From Stenotrophomonas maltophilia (GTDB taxonomy: Bacteria; Pseudomonadota; Gammaproteobacteria; Xanthomonadales; Xanthomonadaceae), in the NCBI RefSeq assembly GCF_002799155.1, contig NZ_NERD01000002.1, positions 2,356,001-2,420,000 of the forward strand: 64,000 nucleotides of DNA, given 5' to 3'. Shown here in pieces: positions 44,640-53,786 of the stretch (within the stretch, counting starts at the first letter, position 1; the number at the start of each line of letters is the position of its first letter). The translations under genes were made by a program, and so were the position numbers. The notes below the pieces were generated by a model, which ran no database searches, had not been told where the DNA came from, and saw only the letters and a program-made list of their open reading frames with translations.

Positions 44640-44745
44640 TCTGGGCTTGTAAACAGTCCGTTAGGCGAATGTCCCGAAATGGACATGAAAATCTGTCCGC
44701 AGCACGGCCCACGAAGGACCCACCCGGACAGTGCGGGACAAGGGC

Positions 44746-45021
44746 TCAGCCCTGTTCTGACGGGGTGTGCGCGCGGATGGACAACGCGTGGATATCGGTG
44801 TCCATCATCGACCCCAGCGCGGCATAGATCGCCCGATGCCGGGCCAGTGGAGCCAGGCCGGCGAAGCGTTCACTGACCACATGCACGTTGAAATGGCCGC
44901 GCCCGTCGCGGGCACCGGCATGGCCGGCATGGCGATGGCTGTCATCCTCGATCTCGAGCACGCTGGGGGACAGCGCCTGCTGCAGTGCGTCACGGATCCG
45001 TTCGATCCGCTCCGCGTTCAC
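44746..45021 (-). CDS. BolA-family protein
   Basis: A 91-residue class II KH-like fold protein. The conserved parts are [26 protein letters not shown] and [27 protein letters not shown], with the BolA helix and the conserved His. BolA proteins pair with monothiol glutaredoxins in iron-sulfur handling and affect morphology. The start is GTG overlapping the YciI stop (GTGA), so it is the second gene of a two-gene operon. Confidence 0.9.
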   Translation of the reverse strand: MNAERIERIRDALQQALSPSVLEIEDDSHRHAGHAGARDGRGHFNVHVVSERFAGLAPLARHRAIYAALGSMMDTDIHALSIRAHTPSEQG

Positions 45022-45323
45022 GGCAGGACCTTGCGGAACGGGCGCACCTGCACGCGGGTGTAGACGCCGGCGGCCACGTATGGGTCGGCATCGGCCCAGG
45101 CCTGGGCCTGCAGCAGCGACTCGAACTGCGCGATCACCACCGAACCACTGAAACCGGCCGGGCCCGGGTCTTCGCTGTCCACCGCCGGGCACGGCCCGGC
45201 CAGCAGCAGGCGTCCCTCGTCGCGCAGCGCGTGCAGCCGCGCCAGGTGTTCCGGCCGCGCCTGCAGCCTCTGCGCCAGCACATCCTGGCCGTCATACCCT
45301 TCGATCACATACCACACCGGCAT
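45018..45323 (-). CDS. YciI-family protein
   Basis: A 101-residue ferredoxin-like alpha/beta protein. [41 protein letters not shown] contains the conserved His and Asp of the YciI active-site-like pocket. [32 protein letters not shown] completes the family pattern. The biochemical role of the family is not settled. GAGGAA precedes the ATG. It is coupled to bolA. Confidence 0.9.
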   Translation of the reverse strand: MPVWYVIEGYDGQDVLAQRLQARPEHLARLHALRDEGRLLLAGPCPAVDSEDPGPAGFSGSVVIAQFESLLQAQAWADADPYVAAGVYTRVQVRPFRKVLP

Positions 45324-45692
45324 TTCCTCGCTTGCGTTGTCGGGTCCGCAGATTCTAGCCAATGCGGCCCTCGTCCCGGCCCGGCTGGACACTGGCGCGA
45401 CAAAGGCTTACCCTAGACTCCATTGCACGTGGCTGGATGCAGCAGCCCGTCGGTTTTTGCGGCCAACGCAGCCCCCGACGACCGATCCGCTGCTTCAAAC
45501 CGGACCATCCGGCCGGGCCACGTAGACGACCTCCCCGTAGTTCCGTCGCTGCCGTCTCCTGCGGCGCGTCCTGCTGTTTGATATGTGTGGAATCGCGCCG
45601 ATCCCGGCGTGTCTGGTGCCCTGGGGCTCCGTGGCGCTGGCCCGGTGAACCCGGTGCCGCGACTGGTCCGTTGCAATCCTGATGTCCATTAG
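45324..45692. promoter_or_regulatory. Intergenic region between yciI and scpA
   Basis: About 369 nt without a convincing gene. A possible plus-strand promoter for scpA is TGGACA (45386-45391), 17 nt, TACCCT (45409-45414), which is weak at the -10. The rest shows short open frames of non-coding composition and no large repeat. Confidence 0.35.
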
Positions 45693-46601
45693 ATGACTTC
45701 CGAACTCGCGCTCGACGCGAACCCGCCAACCCGGCCGCCCGCCCCCCAGCAGCAGGAAATGCCGCTGGCCGTCGTGCATGGGCAACCTGTCCTGCAGATT
45801 CCGCAGGACCTGTACATCCCGCCGGACGCGCTGGAAGTCATCCTGGATGCCTTCGAAGGCCCGCTGGACCTGCTGCTGTACCTGATCCGCCGCCAGAACC
45901 TGGACGTGCTGGACATTCCCGTCGCCGAGATCACCCGGCAGTACGTGGAATACATCACCGTGATGCGCGAGCTGCGCTTCGAGCTGGCGGCCGAGTACCT
46001 GGTGATGGCCGCGATCCTGGCCGAGGTGAAGTCGCGGATGCTGCTGCCGCGCCCGGTCAGCGACGAAGGCGATGAAGCCGACCCGCGCGCCGAGCTGGTG
46101 CGCCGGCTGCAGGAGTACGAACGTTTCAAGCAGGCCGCCGAGGACATCGACGCCCTGCCCCGCCAGGACCGCGATACCAGCCTGGCACACGCCTTCATGC
46201 CCGAGCGCGCCACGGTGAAGCTGCCGCCGCCGGTGGACCTGAAGGAAATGCTGCTGGCCCTGCACGACGTGCTCAAGCGCGCCGAGCTGTTCAGCGGCCA
46301 CGCCATCAAGCGTGAGGCACTGAGCGTGCGGCAACGCATGGGCGAAGTGCTGGGACGCCTGGAAGACGGCAAGTTCTATCGCTTTGAAGGGTTGTTCACG
46401 GCGGAAGAAGGCAAGCTGGGCGTGCTGGTCACGTTCCTGGCGGTGCTGGAACTGGCCAAGGAACAGCTGCTGGACATCGTCCAGGAAGAACCGCTGGCGC
46501 CGATCTACGTGAAGTCGCTGGCGGCCGGCAACACCAATGCCCCGCTGCAGTTCAGCAGCGAGTTCGACGACAACGACGACGCCGCCAATGCAAACGAGTG
46601 A
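45693..46601 (+). CDS. scpA: Segregation and condensation protein ScpA
   Basis: A 302-residue kleisin that bridges the SMC heads together with ScpB. The N-terminal helical domain has FEGPLDLLLYLIRRQNLDVLDIPVAEITRQY and EYLVMAAILAEVKSRMLLP. The C-terminal winged helix is in VLVTFLAVLELAKEQLLDIVQEEPLAPIYV. The N-terminal 45 residues are a Pro/Gln-rich extension. It is 13 nt from scpB in the same operon. Confidence 0.95.
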   Translation: MTSELALDANPPTRPPAPQQQEMPLAVVHGQPVLQIPQDLYIPPDALEVILDAFEGPLDLLLYLIRRQNLDVLDIPVAEITRQYVEYITVMRELRFELAAEYLVMAAILAEVKSRMLLPRPVSDEGDEADPRAELVRRLQEYERFKQAAEDIDALPRQDRDTSLAHAFMPERATVKLPPPVDLKEMLLALHDVLKRAELFSGHAIKREALSVRQRMGEVLGRLEDGKFYRFEGLFTAEEGKLGVLVTFLAVLELAKEQLLDIVQEEPLAPIYVKSLAAGNTNAPLQFSSEFDDNDDAANANE

Positions 46602-46614
46602 GCGCTGACTGCCG

Positions 46615-47490
46615 ATGGATCAATCGCTGATCAACCGCATTGTCGAGGGTGCCCTGCTGGCTTCCAGCCAGCCACTCACCCTGGCCCAGCTGAAGGACCT
46701 GTTCCCGGAAGAGGAACCGGCGCCGCCGGGCAGCATCGAACGTGCGCTGGAACGCCTGCGCGAGGCCTGCGAAGGCCGCGGCGTGGAACTGGTCGAGGTC
46801 GCCTCCGGCTTCCGCTACCAGGTCACCGGCGAAGTGCATGGCTGGATCAGCCGGCTGTGGACCGAACGCAAGACCCGCTATACCCGTGCCACCCTGGAAA
46901 CCCTGGCGCTGATCGCCTATCGGCAACCGATCACCCGCGGCGAGATCGAACAGGTGCGCGGCGTGGCGGTCAGCAGCAACATCATCCAGGCACTGGAAGA
47001 ACGCGAATGGATCCGCGTGGTCGGCCACCGCGACGTGCCCGGCAAGCCGGCACTGTTCGGCACCACCAAGGGCTTCCTGGACTACTTCGGGCTGAAGCGG
47101 CTGGACGAACTGCCGCCGCTGTCGGAACTGAAGGACCTGGGCGAGCTGGAACCACAGCTGGCGCTGGACCGTGATGCACCGGCCGGCGCCGGCGCCGAGG
47201 GTCCGGACATCTCGGCCGGCGCCGATGGCGCCGCCGCGAACGATGACGCCGGCCTGGCCGGCAGTGACACCCCCGATTCCGCCGAGGCAGTTGCTGCGTC
47301 GGCCTCCGATGAGCAAGCACCTTCGCCCCTCGATGATGGGCACCCCGATTCCGCGCCGGGCGAGCGCGCGGTGCCAGTGAACGAACGCGAAGACAACGCC
47401 GTCGCGATGACGACCGTGGCTGTTGACCAAGCCGATTCCGAACCAGAGGCCGACCTCGAAACCGTCGGCCGGAGCAAAACTGATGAGTGA
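46615..47490 (+). CDS. scpB: Segregation and condensation protein ScpB
   Basis: A 291-residue partner of ScpA. Two winged-helix domains cover residues about 1-180 (LINRIVEGALLASSQPLTLAQLKDLFPEE; ATLETLALIAYRQPITRGEIEQVRGVAVSSNIIQALEEREWIR; FLDYFGLKRLDELPPL). From about 185 the chain is an acidic Ala/Asp/Pro-rich tail absent from short homologues. It overlaps rluB by 8 nt. Confidence 0.95.
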   Translation: MDQSLINRIVEGALLASSQPLTLAQLKDLFPEEEPAPPGSIERALERLREACEGRGVELVEVASGFRYQVTGEVHGWISRLWTERKTRYTRATLETLALIAYRQPITRGEIEQVRGVAVSSNIIQALEEREWIRVVGHRDVPGKPALFGTTKGFLDYFGLKRLDELPPLSELKDLGELEPQLALDRDAPAGAGAEGPDISAGADGAAANDDAGLAGSDTPDSAEAVAASASDEQAPSPLDDGHPDSAPGERAVPVNEREDNAVAMTTVAVDQADSEPEADLETVGRSKTDE

Positions 47491-49114
47491 CACCCCCCGT
47501 AACAAGCTCTCGCTGAAGCGCGAAGCCACCTCCGAACAGTTCAAGCTGGAAGAGCGCCTGCACAAGGTGCTGGCCCAGGCCGGCCTCGGCTCGCGCCGCG
47601 CGCTGGATCAGCGCATCGCCGAAGGCCTGGTCAAGGTCAACGGTGAAGTCGCGCAGACCGGCATGTCGGTCAAGAGCGGCGACAAGATCGAACTGGATGG
47701 CCGTGGCTTCGTCGCCACCGCCCTGGCCGAGCCGTCGCGCGTGCTGGTCTACAACAAGCCGGAAGGCGAAGTGACCACCCGCGATGATCCGGAAGGCCGC
47801 CCGACCGTGTTCGAGTCGTTGCCGCCGCTGAAGGGCGCGCGCTGGATCGCCATCGGCCGCCTGGACATCAACACCACCGGCCTGCTGCTGGCCACCACCG
47901 ACGGTGAGCTGGCCAACGCCATGATGCACCCGTCGTTCGAGGTCGAGCGCGAGTACGTGGTGCGCGTGCGTGCGCCGGAAGGCGAGGAAAAGGTCTCCGA
48001 CGCCATCGTCGACCGCCTCACCCGTGGCGTCGCGCTGGAAGACGGCCCGGCCAAGTTCGATGAAATCGAACGCATCGGCGGCACTGATTCGCACGACTGG
48101 TTCCGCGTCGTGGTGAAGGAAGGCCGCAACCGCGAAGTGCGCCGCCTGTGGGAATCGCAGGGCTGCCAGGTCAGCCGCCTGAAGCGCACCCGCTATGGCA
48201 AGGTGAGCCTGCCGCGCGAACTGGCCCGTGGCCATTCGGTGGAACTGGGCACCGCACAGGTTGAAGCCCTGCGCGCGCAGCTGAAGCTGGAAGAAGGCGC
48301 GCCGTCGGCACTGACGCTGCAGCCGGTGATCGGCCAGCGCCGCGCCGCCAAGACCACCGTGCGCGTGCGCGAAGGTGGCCGCGGCAACGCCTACGTCAAC
48401 GGCCACAACACCGCCGACGAAGGCCGCGAGCTGCGTCGTTTCGACAACGTCCGCGAAGACCGCGGCCGTGGTCGCGGTGGCAAGGGTGGCGGCTTCAAGG
48501 GCGGCCTGACGGTCAGCGGTGAAGCGGCAGCCAAGCAGTCGCAGAAGCCGTTCAAGCAGCGCACCCAGAAGAACGATCGTTCGCTGCCGGAAGGCAATCC
48601 GGCGGCGTTCCGCACCTGGTACGTGCCGGATGGCGTGAGCACCGGCCCGAGCGGCCATCGCAACGCCGGTCCGGGCGCACGCGGCCCGGGTGCCCGTGGT
48701 CCGGGTGCAGGCGGCCAGGGTCGTCCGTACGGCAAGCCGAAGGGCCCGGGCGCCGGTGGCGGCCAGGGCCGTGGCGGTTTCGGCGGTGAAGGCCGTGGCG
48801 GCGCAGGCGGCCAGGGTCGTCCGGCCGGTGCGGGCAACCGCTCGCAGGGCCAGGGCAACAAGCACCCGTACGGTCATCCGGGCAATGCCCCGAGCTTCCC
48901 GTCCGACCACGCCACACCGGGTTTCAACCCGTATGGCAGCCCGAAGCCGGCGCATGGCGCCCGTCCGGGCGGTCGCGGCCCGGGCGGTGGCAACAACCGT
49001 GGCCCGGGCGGTAACCGTGGTCCCGGTGGCCCGGGTGGCAACCGTGGCCCGGGCGGCCCCGGCGGCAACCGCGGTCCCGGCGGCCCGCGTCGCAGCGGCC
49101 CGCGCGGTGGCTGA
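47483..49114 (+). CDS. rluB: 23S rRNA pseudouridine-2605 synthase RluB, long C-terminal tail
   Basis: A 543-residue RsuA-family enzyme modifying U2605 of 23S rRNA in E. coli numbering. S4 domain about 22-80 (RLHKVLAQAGLGSRRALDQRIAEGLVKVNG). Catalytic domain with Asp in GRLDINTTGLLLATTDG, plus EGRNREVRRLWESQGCQVSRLKR. The core ends near 275. A basic low-complexity tail of about 265 residues follows, finishing in GGNRGPGG-type repeats (about 495-543). GGAG precedes the ATG inside scpB. Confidence 0.94.
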   Translation: MSDTPRNKLSLKREATSEQFKLEERLHKVLAQAGLGSRRALDQRIAEGLVKVNGEVAQTGMSVKSGDKIELDGRGFVATALAEPSRVLVYNKPEGEVTTRDDPEGRPTVFESLPPLKGARWIAIGRLDINTTGLLLATTDGELANAMMHPSFEVEREYVVRVRAPEGEEKVSDAIVDRLTRGVALEDGPAKFDEIERIGGTDSHDWFRVVVKEGRNREVRRLWESQGCQVSRLKRTRYGKVSLPRELARGHSVELGTAQVEALRAQLKLEEGAPSALTLQPVIGQRRAAKTTVRVREGGRGNAYVNGHNTADEGRELRRFDNVREDRGRGRGGKGGGFKGGLTVSGEAAAKQSQKPFKQRTQKNDRSLPEGNPAAFRTWYVPDGVSTGPSGHRNAGPGARGPGARGPGAGGQGRPYGKPKGPGAGGGQGRGGFGGEGRGGAGGQGRPAGAGNRSQGQGNKHPYGHPGNAPSFPSDHATPGFNPYGSPKPAHGARPGGRGPGGGNNRGPGGNRGPGGPGGNRGPGGPGGNRGPGGPRRSGPRGG

Positions 49115-49134
49115 TCACCGGCCCCACTGAAATG

Positions 49135-49162
49135 AAAAACCCCGGCTCCGGCCGGGGTTTTT
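49135..49162 (+). terminator. Intrinsic terminator of the scpA-scpB-rluB operon
   Basis: AAAAACCCCGG (49135-49145) pairs with CCGGGGTTTTT (49152-49162) around a 6-nt loop. Confidence 0.9.
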
Positions 49163-49167
49163 CTTTG

Positions 49168-49252
49168 AAAAGGGGACGGAGGGGATTAAGTCGCTTTTGC
49201 CGCGCTGTGTGTCGAAGGGGAGAAAGCGACTTAATCCCCTCCGTCCCCTTTT
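49168..49252. repeat. Long inverted repeat of the GGGGACGGAGGGGATTAAG family
   Basis: Arms of 30 bp (49168-49197 and 49223-49252) are exact reverse complements with a 25-nt spacer. The arm sequence equals that of the 66-bp palindrome at 10728-10793 up to TCG. The right arm encodes the last six residues and the stop of the AraC-family gene. Confidence 0.9.
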
Positions 49253-50031
49253 GCGTGGCGCTGGAAGGCGGCGGGCGTGGTACCGGTCATGCTGCGGAAG
49301 AATGCGATGAACGGGCTCTCGGCGGAAAAGCCGGTGTCCTGCGCCACATGCGCGACGCGATGGCCCAGCAGCAGCAACTCCATGGCCCGCATCAGTCGCC
49401 ATTGCTGGCGCCAAGCCTGGTAGCCCATGCCGGTATCACGCTGCATCAACCGGCCAACGGTGCGCACGCTCAAGCCCGCACGCGCGGCCAGCTCGCCCAG
49501 TTCGGGCGGCAACTGCTCGGCCACTGGCAGGCAGCGCGCGATCCGTGGGTCGCGTGGCAGCGGCAGGTCCATCGGGGCCACCGGGGCGGCGGCGATCTCC
49601 AGCATGCACAACGCCAGTTGGTGGTGCGCACGCGGCGCCCGCCAGTCATGGTCGAACGGCGCCTGCGCGATCGGCTCCAGCAATGCCTGCAGCAGCGGAC
49701 CCACGCCGATGATCGCCGGCTGCTGTGGCAACTGGGCCGACAGGGTGGCCTCGAAGTACAACGAACGGTAGTCGACCGCTTGGCGCATCTGCGCGCGATG
49801 GCGCAGCCCGCCCGGAATCCATGCCGCGCGCGCGGGCGGCAGCAGGCTGATGCGGTCACCGTAGGTCAGGCGCGTACAGCCTTGCCGGGTATACAGTAAC
49901 TGCGCGCGTGCATGCTGGTGCCAACCCGAGTCGTGATCCGCCAGTGAGGCCGCGATGCCCAGCACCGGCGCGCTCCAGGTATCGGCATCGAAGTGCGCAT
50001 CCGGCTGCAACCAGGCCATGTCTGATTTCAT
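49231..50031 (-). CDS. AraC-family transcriptional regulator
   Basis: A 266-residue regulator with an N-terminal cupin sensor (GWHQHARAQLLYTRQGCTRL) and a C-terminal AraC double HTH (LGELAARAGLSVRTVGRLMQRDTGMGYQAWRQQWRLMRAM, HVAQDTGFSAESPFIAFFRSMTGTTPAAFQRHA). The final KGDGGD and stop come from a repeat arm, so the native end is altered. The start is uncertain: ATGs at 50031, 50019 and 50064 are all open without a clear ribosome site. It is divergent from, and probably regulates, the MFS exporter. Confidence 0.88.
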   Translation of the reverse strand: MKSDMAWLQPDAHFDADTWSAPVLGIAASLADHDSGWHQHARAQLLYTRQGCTRLTYGDRISLLPPARAAWIPGGLRHRAQMRQAVDYRSLYFEATLSAQLPQQPAIIGVGPLLQALLEPIAQAPFDHDWRAPRAHHQLALCMLEIAAAPVAPMDLPLPRDPRIARCLPVAEQLPPELGELAARAGLSVRTVGRLMQRDTGMGYQAWRQQWRLMRAMELLLLGHRVAHVAQDTGFSAESPFIAFFRSMTGTTPAAFQRHAKGDGGD

Positions 50032-50109
50032 CCATTCAATGACAGGATAGACAGGGTGCGCCATCGCGGACACGACCACAATGCGCGGCCCTGTTCCTGG
50101 AGCGCCCGC

Positions 50110-51240
50110 ATGTCGCGCCGCCTGTTGTTGCTCACCATCGCGCTGCTGATGTTCCCCCAGCTTGCGCAGACCCTTTACAGCCCTGCCCTGGCCGATCTGG
50201 CCGGGCGCTTCGCATTGCCCCCCGGCGCCGCCAGCCAGGCCATGAGCCTGTACCTGTTCGGTTTCGCCGCCGGTGTCCTGCTATGGGGGCGGATGGCCGA
50301 CCATATCGGCCGTCGCCCTGCCCTGCTCTGCGGTCTGGCCGTGTTCGCACTGGCGGCCTGCGGCGGACTGCTGGCCAGCACGTTCGGCCAGGTCCTGCTG
50401 GCCCAGGCACTGGCCGCGCTGGGTGCGGCGACGGCCTCGGTGGTCACCCAGACCGTACTGCGCGACCACCTGAAGGGACCCGCGTTGGCGCAGGCGTTCT
50501 CGTGGATCGGCATGGCGTTGGCCCTGAGCCCGGCGATCGGGCTGGCACTGGGGGCATTGCTGGTTGCCAACCACGGCTATGCCGGCGTGCAGGCCGGCCT
50601 GCTGCTGATTGTCATCCTGCTGATGCTCGGATGCGCATCCGGCCTGCAGGAGAGCCGCCCTGCCGAAGTCGCGCACACGCCCCTGCTGCCACTGCTGCGA
50701 CAACTGCTGCGTGATCGCTGGATCTGGTCACAGGCGCTGTTGGTGATGGCGTTCAACGTGGCCATGTACAGCTGGTACGCGCTGGGCCCGTTCGTGTTCG
50801 AACGCCTGCACTGGCCGCTGGCCTGGTTCGGCGCCAGCGGCGCGGTGCTGGCGTTGGGTTCGGCGCTGGGTGCATGGGGCAATGGCCGCCTGCTGCGCGC
50901 AGGCGTTGCTTCTGCCACGCGTATCCGCCTTGCGGCCGGACTGCTGCTGGCCGGTGGCCTGTTGGCTGCGCTGCTGCGCGACCAACCGGCACTGGTCGCG
51001 GCGATGGTACCGGTGGTGGCCGCTTTCGGCCTGGCCATTCCCAATGTGCTCGGCCAGGCCCTGCGCGGATATCCGCACTGCCTGGGCAGTGCCGGTGCCC
51101 TGTTCGGACTGCTCTACTACCTGTTGATCGGCGCGGCGATGGCGGTGGTCGGTGCACTGCAACTGCTGGCACCGACCCTCATCGTGTGTGGCCTGCTGGC
51201 CCTGTGGCTGCAGCGGCCGGTGCGGTTCAACGCCGGCTGA
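50110..51240 (+). CDS. MFS drug-type exporter (Bcr/CmlA-like)
   Basis: A 376-residue 12-helix transporter. Motif A between helices 2 and 3 is GRMADHIGRRPALL, and the antiporter motif C is seen in GMALALSPAIGLALGALL in helix 5, which marks proton-drug antiporters. It is slightly short for the family. The divergent AraC gene fits a regulator-exporter pair. The last 14 nt overlap a convergent gene. Confidence 0.87.
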   Translation: MSRRLLLLTIALLMFPQLAQTLYSPALADLAGRFALPPGAASQAMSLYLFGFAAGVLLWGRMADHIGRRPALLCGLAVFALAACGGLLASTFGQVLLAQALAALGAATASVVTQTVLRDHLKGPALAQAFSWIGMALALSPAIGLALGALLVANHGYAGVQAGLLLIVILLMLGCASGLQESRPAEVAHTPLLPLLRQLLRDRWIWSQALLVMAFNVAMYSWYALGPFVFERLHWPLAWFGASGAVLALGSALGAWGNGRLLRAGVASATRIRLAAGLLLAGGLLAALLRDQPALVAAMVPVVAAFGLAIPNVLGQALRGYPHCLGSAGALFGLLYYLLIGAAMAVVGALQLLAPTLIVCGLLALWLQRPVRFNAG

Positions 51241-51661
51241 TGGTGAATGCGGCGCCGTCCACGCCCAGGTCCCAGCCCTTGCCGGTGCCGGACAGGGCCA
51301 GCGAGATGTCGCCCTTGGTCATCACCTGCGCGTTGCTGGACTTCACTGCGCCCGCATGCGCGCCGACCGAGGCGTAGGTGCCCAGCAGTTCGTTGACACT
51401 CACGGCACCAGTGAAGCTGCCACGGCCATTGGTGATCTTCGACTTGCCCACGGTCAGGCCGCCGCCCTTCACTTCGATGCGCACCGGCAGGCTGGTGCCG
51501 TTGCTGCAGCTGACCGTGCCATTGCCGGAGGCGGTCTTGTAGATCAGTGACCAGCCGGACAGGTTGTAGCGCAGCTGGCAATCAAGGTTGCCGGCAGCGT
51601 GCGCGGCCGGGGCCAGCGTTGCAGCGGACAGGGCCAGCAGCAGGGCGAAGGACTTGTTCAT
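51227..51661 (-). CDS. Exported protein of unknown function
   Basis: A 144-residue protein with a clean signal peptide (cut near AHAAG). The mature part is Gly/Ser/Thr-rich and predicted all-beta (LSGWSLIYKTASGNGTVSCSNG, GGLTVGKSKITNGRGSFTG, ISLALSGTGKGWDLGVDGAAFTI) with two Cys that could form a disulfide. I do not recognise the family. Its 3' end overlaps the MFS gene by 14 nt in convergent orientation. Confidence 0.65.
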   Translation of the reverse strand: MNKSFALLLALSAATLAPAAHAAGNLDCQLRYNLSGWSLIYKTASGNGTVSCSNGTSLPVRIEVKGGGLTVGKSKITNGRGSFTGAVSVNELLGTYASVGAHAGAVKSSNAQVMTKGDISLALSGTGKGWDLGVDGAAFTISRR

Positions 51662-51764
51662 GGCAGGACTTCCAGTTCGGTCGGACTGCCGGCGAATCTA
51701 GCAGCGCGCGCGTGCACGTTTGATGCAGGCGCGCGCGCTGGTGCGACGGCGTTCAGGCCATTGC

Positions 51765-52571
51765 TCAGGCCTGTTCGTCCAGGTGGAAGGCATCGGCATC
51801 GAGCATCGCCGGGAAGCGCGCGCGGTGCGCGGCCAGCGCCTCGGCCGAGATGGTGGTGGTGACCACCTGTTCGCGTTCGCGGATTTCCACCTGCGGCTGT
51901 CCAAGGAAGTCGATCACCGCGCTGTCGCCAGCGTAATGCAGCTGGTTGCCATCGATACCAACACGGTTCACCGCCGCCACGAAGCACAGGTTCTCGATCG
52001 CCCGCGCACGCAGCAGGGTCTTCCACGCATAGGCGCGCGCCGACGGCCAGTTGGCCACGAAGATCTGCAGGTCGAAGTCCAGCTGATCAGGGCGCTCCAC
52101 GTTGTAGCGGTTGCGGCAGAACACCGGGAAACGCAGGTCGTAGCAGACCTGCGGATTGATCCGCCAGCCCTTCCATTCCACGCTCAGGCGCTCGCGACCG
52201 GCGGCATAGCGTTCGTGCTCGCCGCCGTAGCGGAACAGGTGGCGCTTGTCGTAGTACTGAAGGTCGCCATCGGGCGTGGCGAACAGCAGGCGGTTGTAGA
52301 CGCCGTCGCCCTCGCGCAGCTGCACGCTGCCGATCACCGCCGCGTTCAAGGCCTTGGACTGTTCGCGCAGCCAGGCCACGGTCGGGCCGTCCATGCCTTC
52401 GGCCTGGGCGATGGCCTCGTTCGAGAAGCCACTGGTGAAGGTCTCCGGCAGGATCACCAGGTCGGTGGTGCCGGCCAGCGGTGCCAGCAGCGCGCCGTAG
52501 TAGGCGCGGTTGCCCGCCGGGTCATGCCAGCGGGTGTCGCCCTGGACGAGGGAAATGCGCAGGTCCTGCAT
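51765..52571 (-). CDS. Omega-amidase (YafV/Nit2-type nitrilase-superfamily hydrolase)
   Basis: A 268-residue carbon-nitrogen hydrolase. The Glu-Lys-Cys triad is visible: E43 in LPETF, K108 in YYDKRHLF, C142 in VCYDLRFPVF. Together with the transaminase gene just upstream (14-nt gap), it fits the glutamine transaminase/omega-amidase route. In that route the transaminase uses glutamine and a 2-oxo acid such as the methionine precursor KMTB, and the resulting 2-oxoglutaramate is hydrolysed here. ATG with AAGGT upstream is preferred over a GTG six codons earlier. Confidence 0.85.
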   Translation of the reverse strand: MQDLRISLVQGDTRWHDPAGNRAYYGALLAPLAGTTDLVILPETFTSGFSNEAIAQAEGMDGPTVAWLREQSKALNAAVIGSVQLREGDGVYNRLLFATPDGDLQYYDKRHLFRYGGEHERYAAGRERLSVEWKGWRINPQVCYDLRFPVFCRNRYNVERPDQLDFDLQIFVANWPSARAYAWKTLLRARAIENLCFVAAVNRVGIDGNQLHYAGDSAVIDFLGQPQVEIREREQVVTTTISAEALAAHRARFPAMLDADAFHLDEQA

Positions 52572-52585
52572 GTCCGTACCTTCGC

Positions 52586-53734
52586 TCACAGCAGGCGCAG
52601 GCGTTCGATCGCCGCGTCCATGGTCGCTTCATTCTTGGCAAAGCACAGGCGCACCAGGCGCTGGCCGGCCGGCGGGTTCTCGTAGAACGGCGACAGCGGA
52701 ATAGCGGTGACGCCCTTCTCGATGGTCAGCCACTTCACGAACTCATGGTCCGGCAGGTCACTGATGGCCGAGTAGTCGACCAGCTGGAAGTAGCCACCCG
52801 GCACCGGCAGTGCTTTCAGGCGGGTGCCGGCCAGCTGCTCGCGGAAGCGATCGCGCTTGGCCTGGTAGAACGCGCCCAGCTCCAGGTGGTGTTCGGGCTC
52901 GTCGCGGATCATCGCGGCGAAGCCATATTGCGCCGGACCGAAGCTGGTGAAGGTGTTGTACTGGTGCACCTTGCGGAACTCGGCGGTCAGCGCCGGCGGG
53001 GCGATCGCGTAACCGATCTTCCAGCCGGTGCAGTGGTAGGTCTTGCCGAAGCTGGAGATGACGAACGCGCGCTCGCGCAGTTCCGGGTAGCGCAGCGCCG
53101 ATTCGTGGCGACGGCCGTCGTAGATGATGTGCTCGTACACCTCATCGGAGATCAGGTAGATCTGCGTGCCGCGCAGCAGCTCGGCCAGCGCCTGCATGTC
53201 CTGCGCCGACAGCATCGCGCCGGACGGATTGTGCGGGGTATTGACGATCAGCATGCGGGTGCGCGGGGTGATCGCTACGCGCACGCGGTCCCAGTCGACC
53301 GCGAAGGTCTGTGGATCGAGCGACACATGCACGGCCCTGGCGCCGGCCAGGTCGATCGCCGGTTCGTAGCAGTCATACGCCGGGTCGAGCACGATCACTT
53401 CCTCGCCGGCACGCACCACGGCGTGGATGGCGTTGAAGATGGCCTCGGTGCCGCCGCTGGTGACGGTGATCTCGCTGTCCGCATCGACCTGCGCGCCGTA
53501 GCAGTCCAGCGCCTTCTGTGCGATGGCCTGGCGCAGCGGCGCCACGCCGGTCATCGGCGGGTACTGGTTCAGCCCGGCGGCCATCGCCCTGGCGGTCTCG
53601 TCGATCAGGCGCTGCGGCGCCGAGAAATCCGGGAACCCCTGGCCCAGGTTGACCGCGCCGTGTTCGGCGGCGAGCTGGGACATCACGGTGAAGATGGTGG
53701 TACCGACCTTGGGCAGCTTGGTGGTGGGTTGCAT
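52586..53734 (-). CDS. PLP-dependent methionine/glutamine aminotransferase (YbdL-like)
   Basis: A 382-residue fold-type I class I/II aminotransferase. The PLP Lys lies in [27 protein letters not shown] and [12 protein letters not shown] are the cofactor motifs; the N-terminal [10 protein letters not shown] is typical of the KAT/YbdL group. It likely transaminates 2-oxo-4-methylthiobutyrate to methionine. It is first of a two-gene operon with the omega-amidase. Confidence 0.87.
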   Translation of the reverse strand: MQPTTKLPKVGTTIFTVMSQLAAEHGAVNLGQGFPDFSAPQRLIDETARAMAAGLNQYPPMTGVAPLRQAIAQKALDCYGAQVDADSEITVTSGGTEAIFNAIHAVVRAGEEVIVLDPAYDCYEPAIDLAGARAVHVSLDPQTFAVDWDRVRVAITPRTRMLIVNTPHNPSGAMLSAQDMQALAELLRGTQIYLISDEVYEHIIYDGRRHESALRYPELRERAFVISSFGKTYHCTGWKIGYAIAPPALTAEFRKVHQYNTFTSFGPAQYGFAAMIRDEPEHHLELGAFYQAKRDRFREQLAGTRLKALPVPGGYFQLVDYSAISDLPDHEFVKWLTIEKGVTAIPLSPFYENPPAGQRLVRLCFAKNEATMDAAIERLRLL

Positions 53735-53786
53735 CGGCCTGGGGATATGGGGAGACAGACCCCCGAGTTTACGCAATCCCTGCTTC

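Noticed and set aside
44746..45323. BolA/YciI pair as a possible toxin-antitoxin module
   Set aside because: Both match conserved housekeeping families; overlap alone is common in this genome.
45362..45682. A 106-codon plus-strand open frame before scpA
   Set aside because: Arg/Pro/Cys/Trp-rich composition typical of non-coding GC-rich DNA, and no ribosome site.
48940..49090. Short tandem DNA repeats resembling a CRISPR or minisatellite
   Set aside because: They are in-frame codon repeats of the RluB Gly/Pro/Arg tail, with no spacers of constant length.
50042..50060. ACAGGAT-AGACAGGGT as an AraC operator
   Set aside because: The imperfect direct repeat is too short and may lie within the start of the AraC gene itself.
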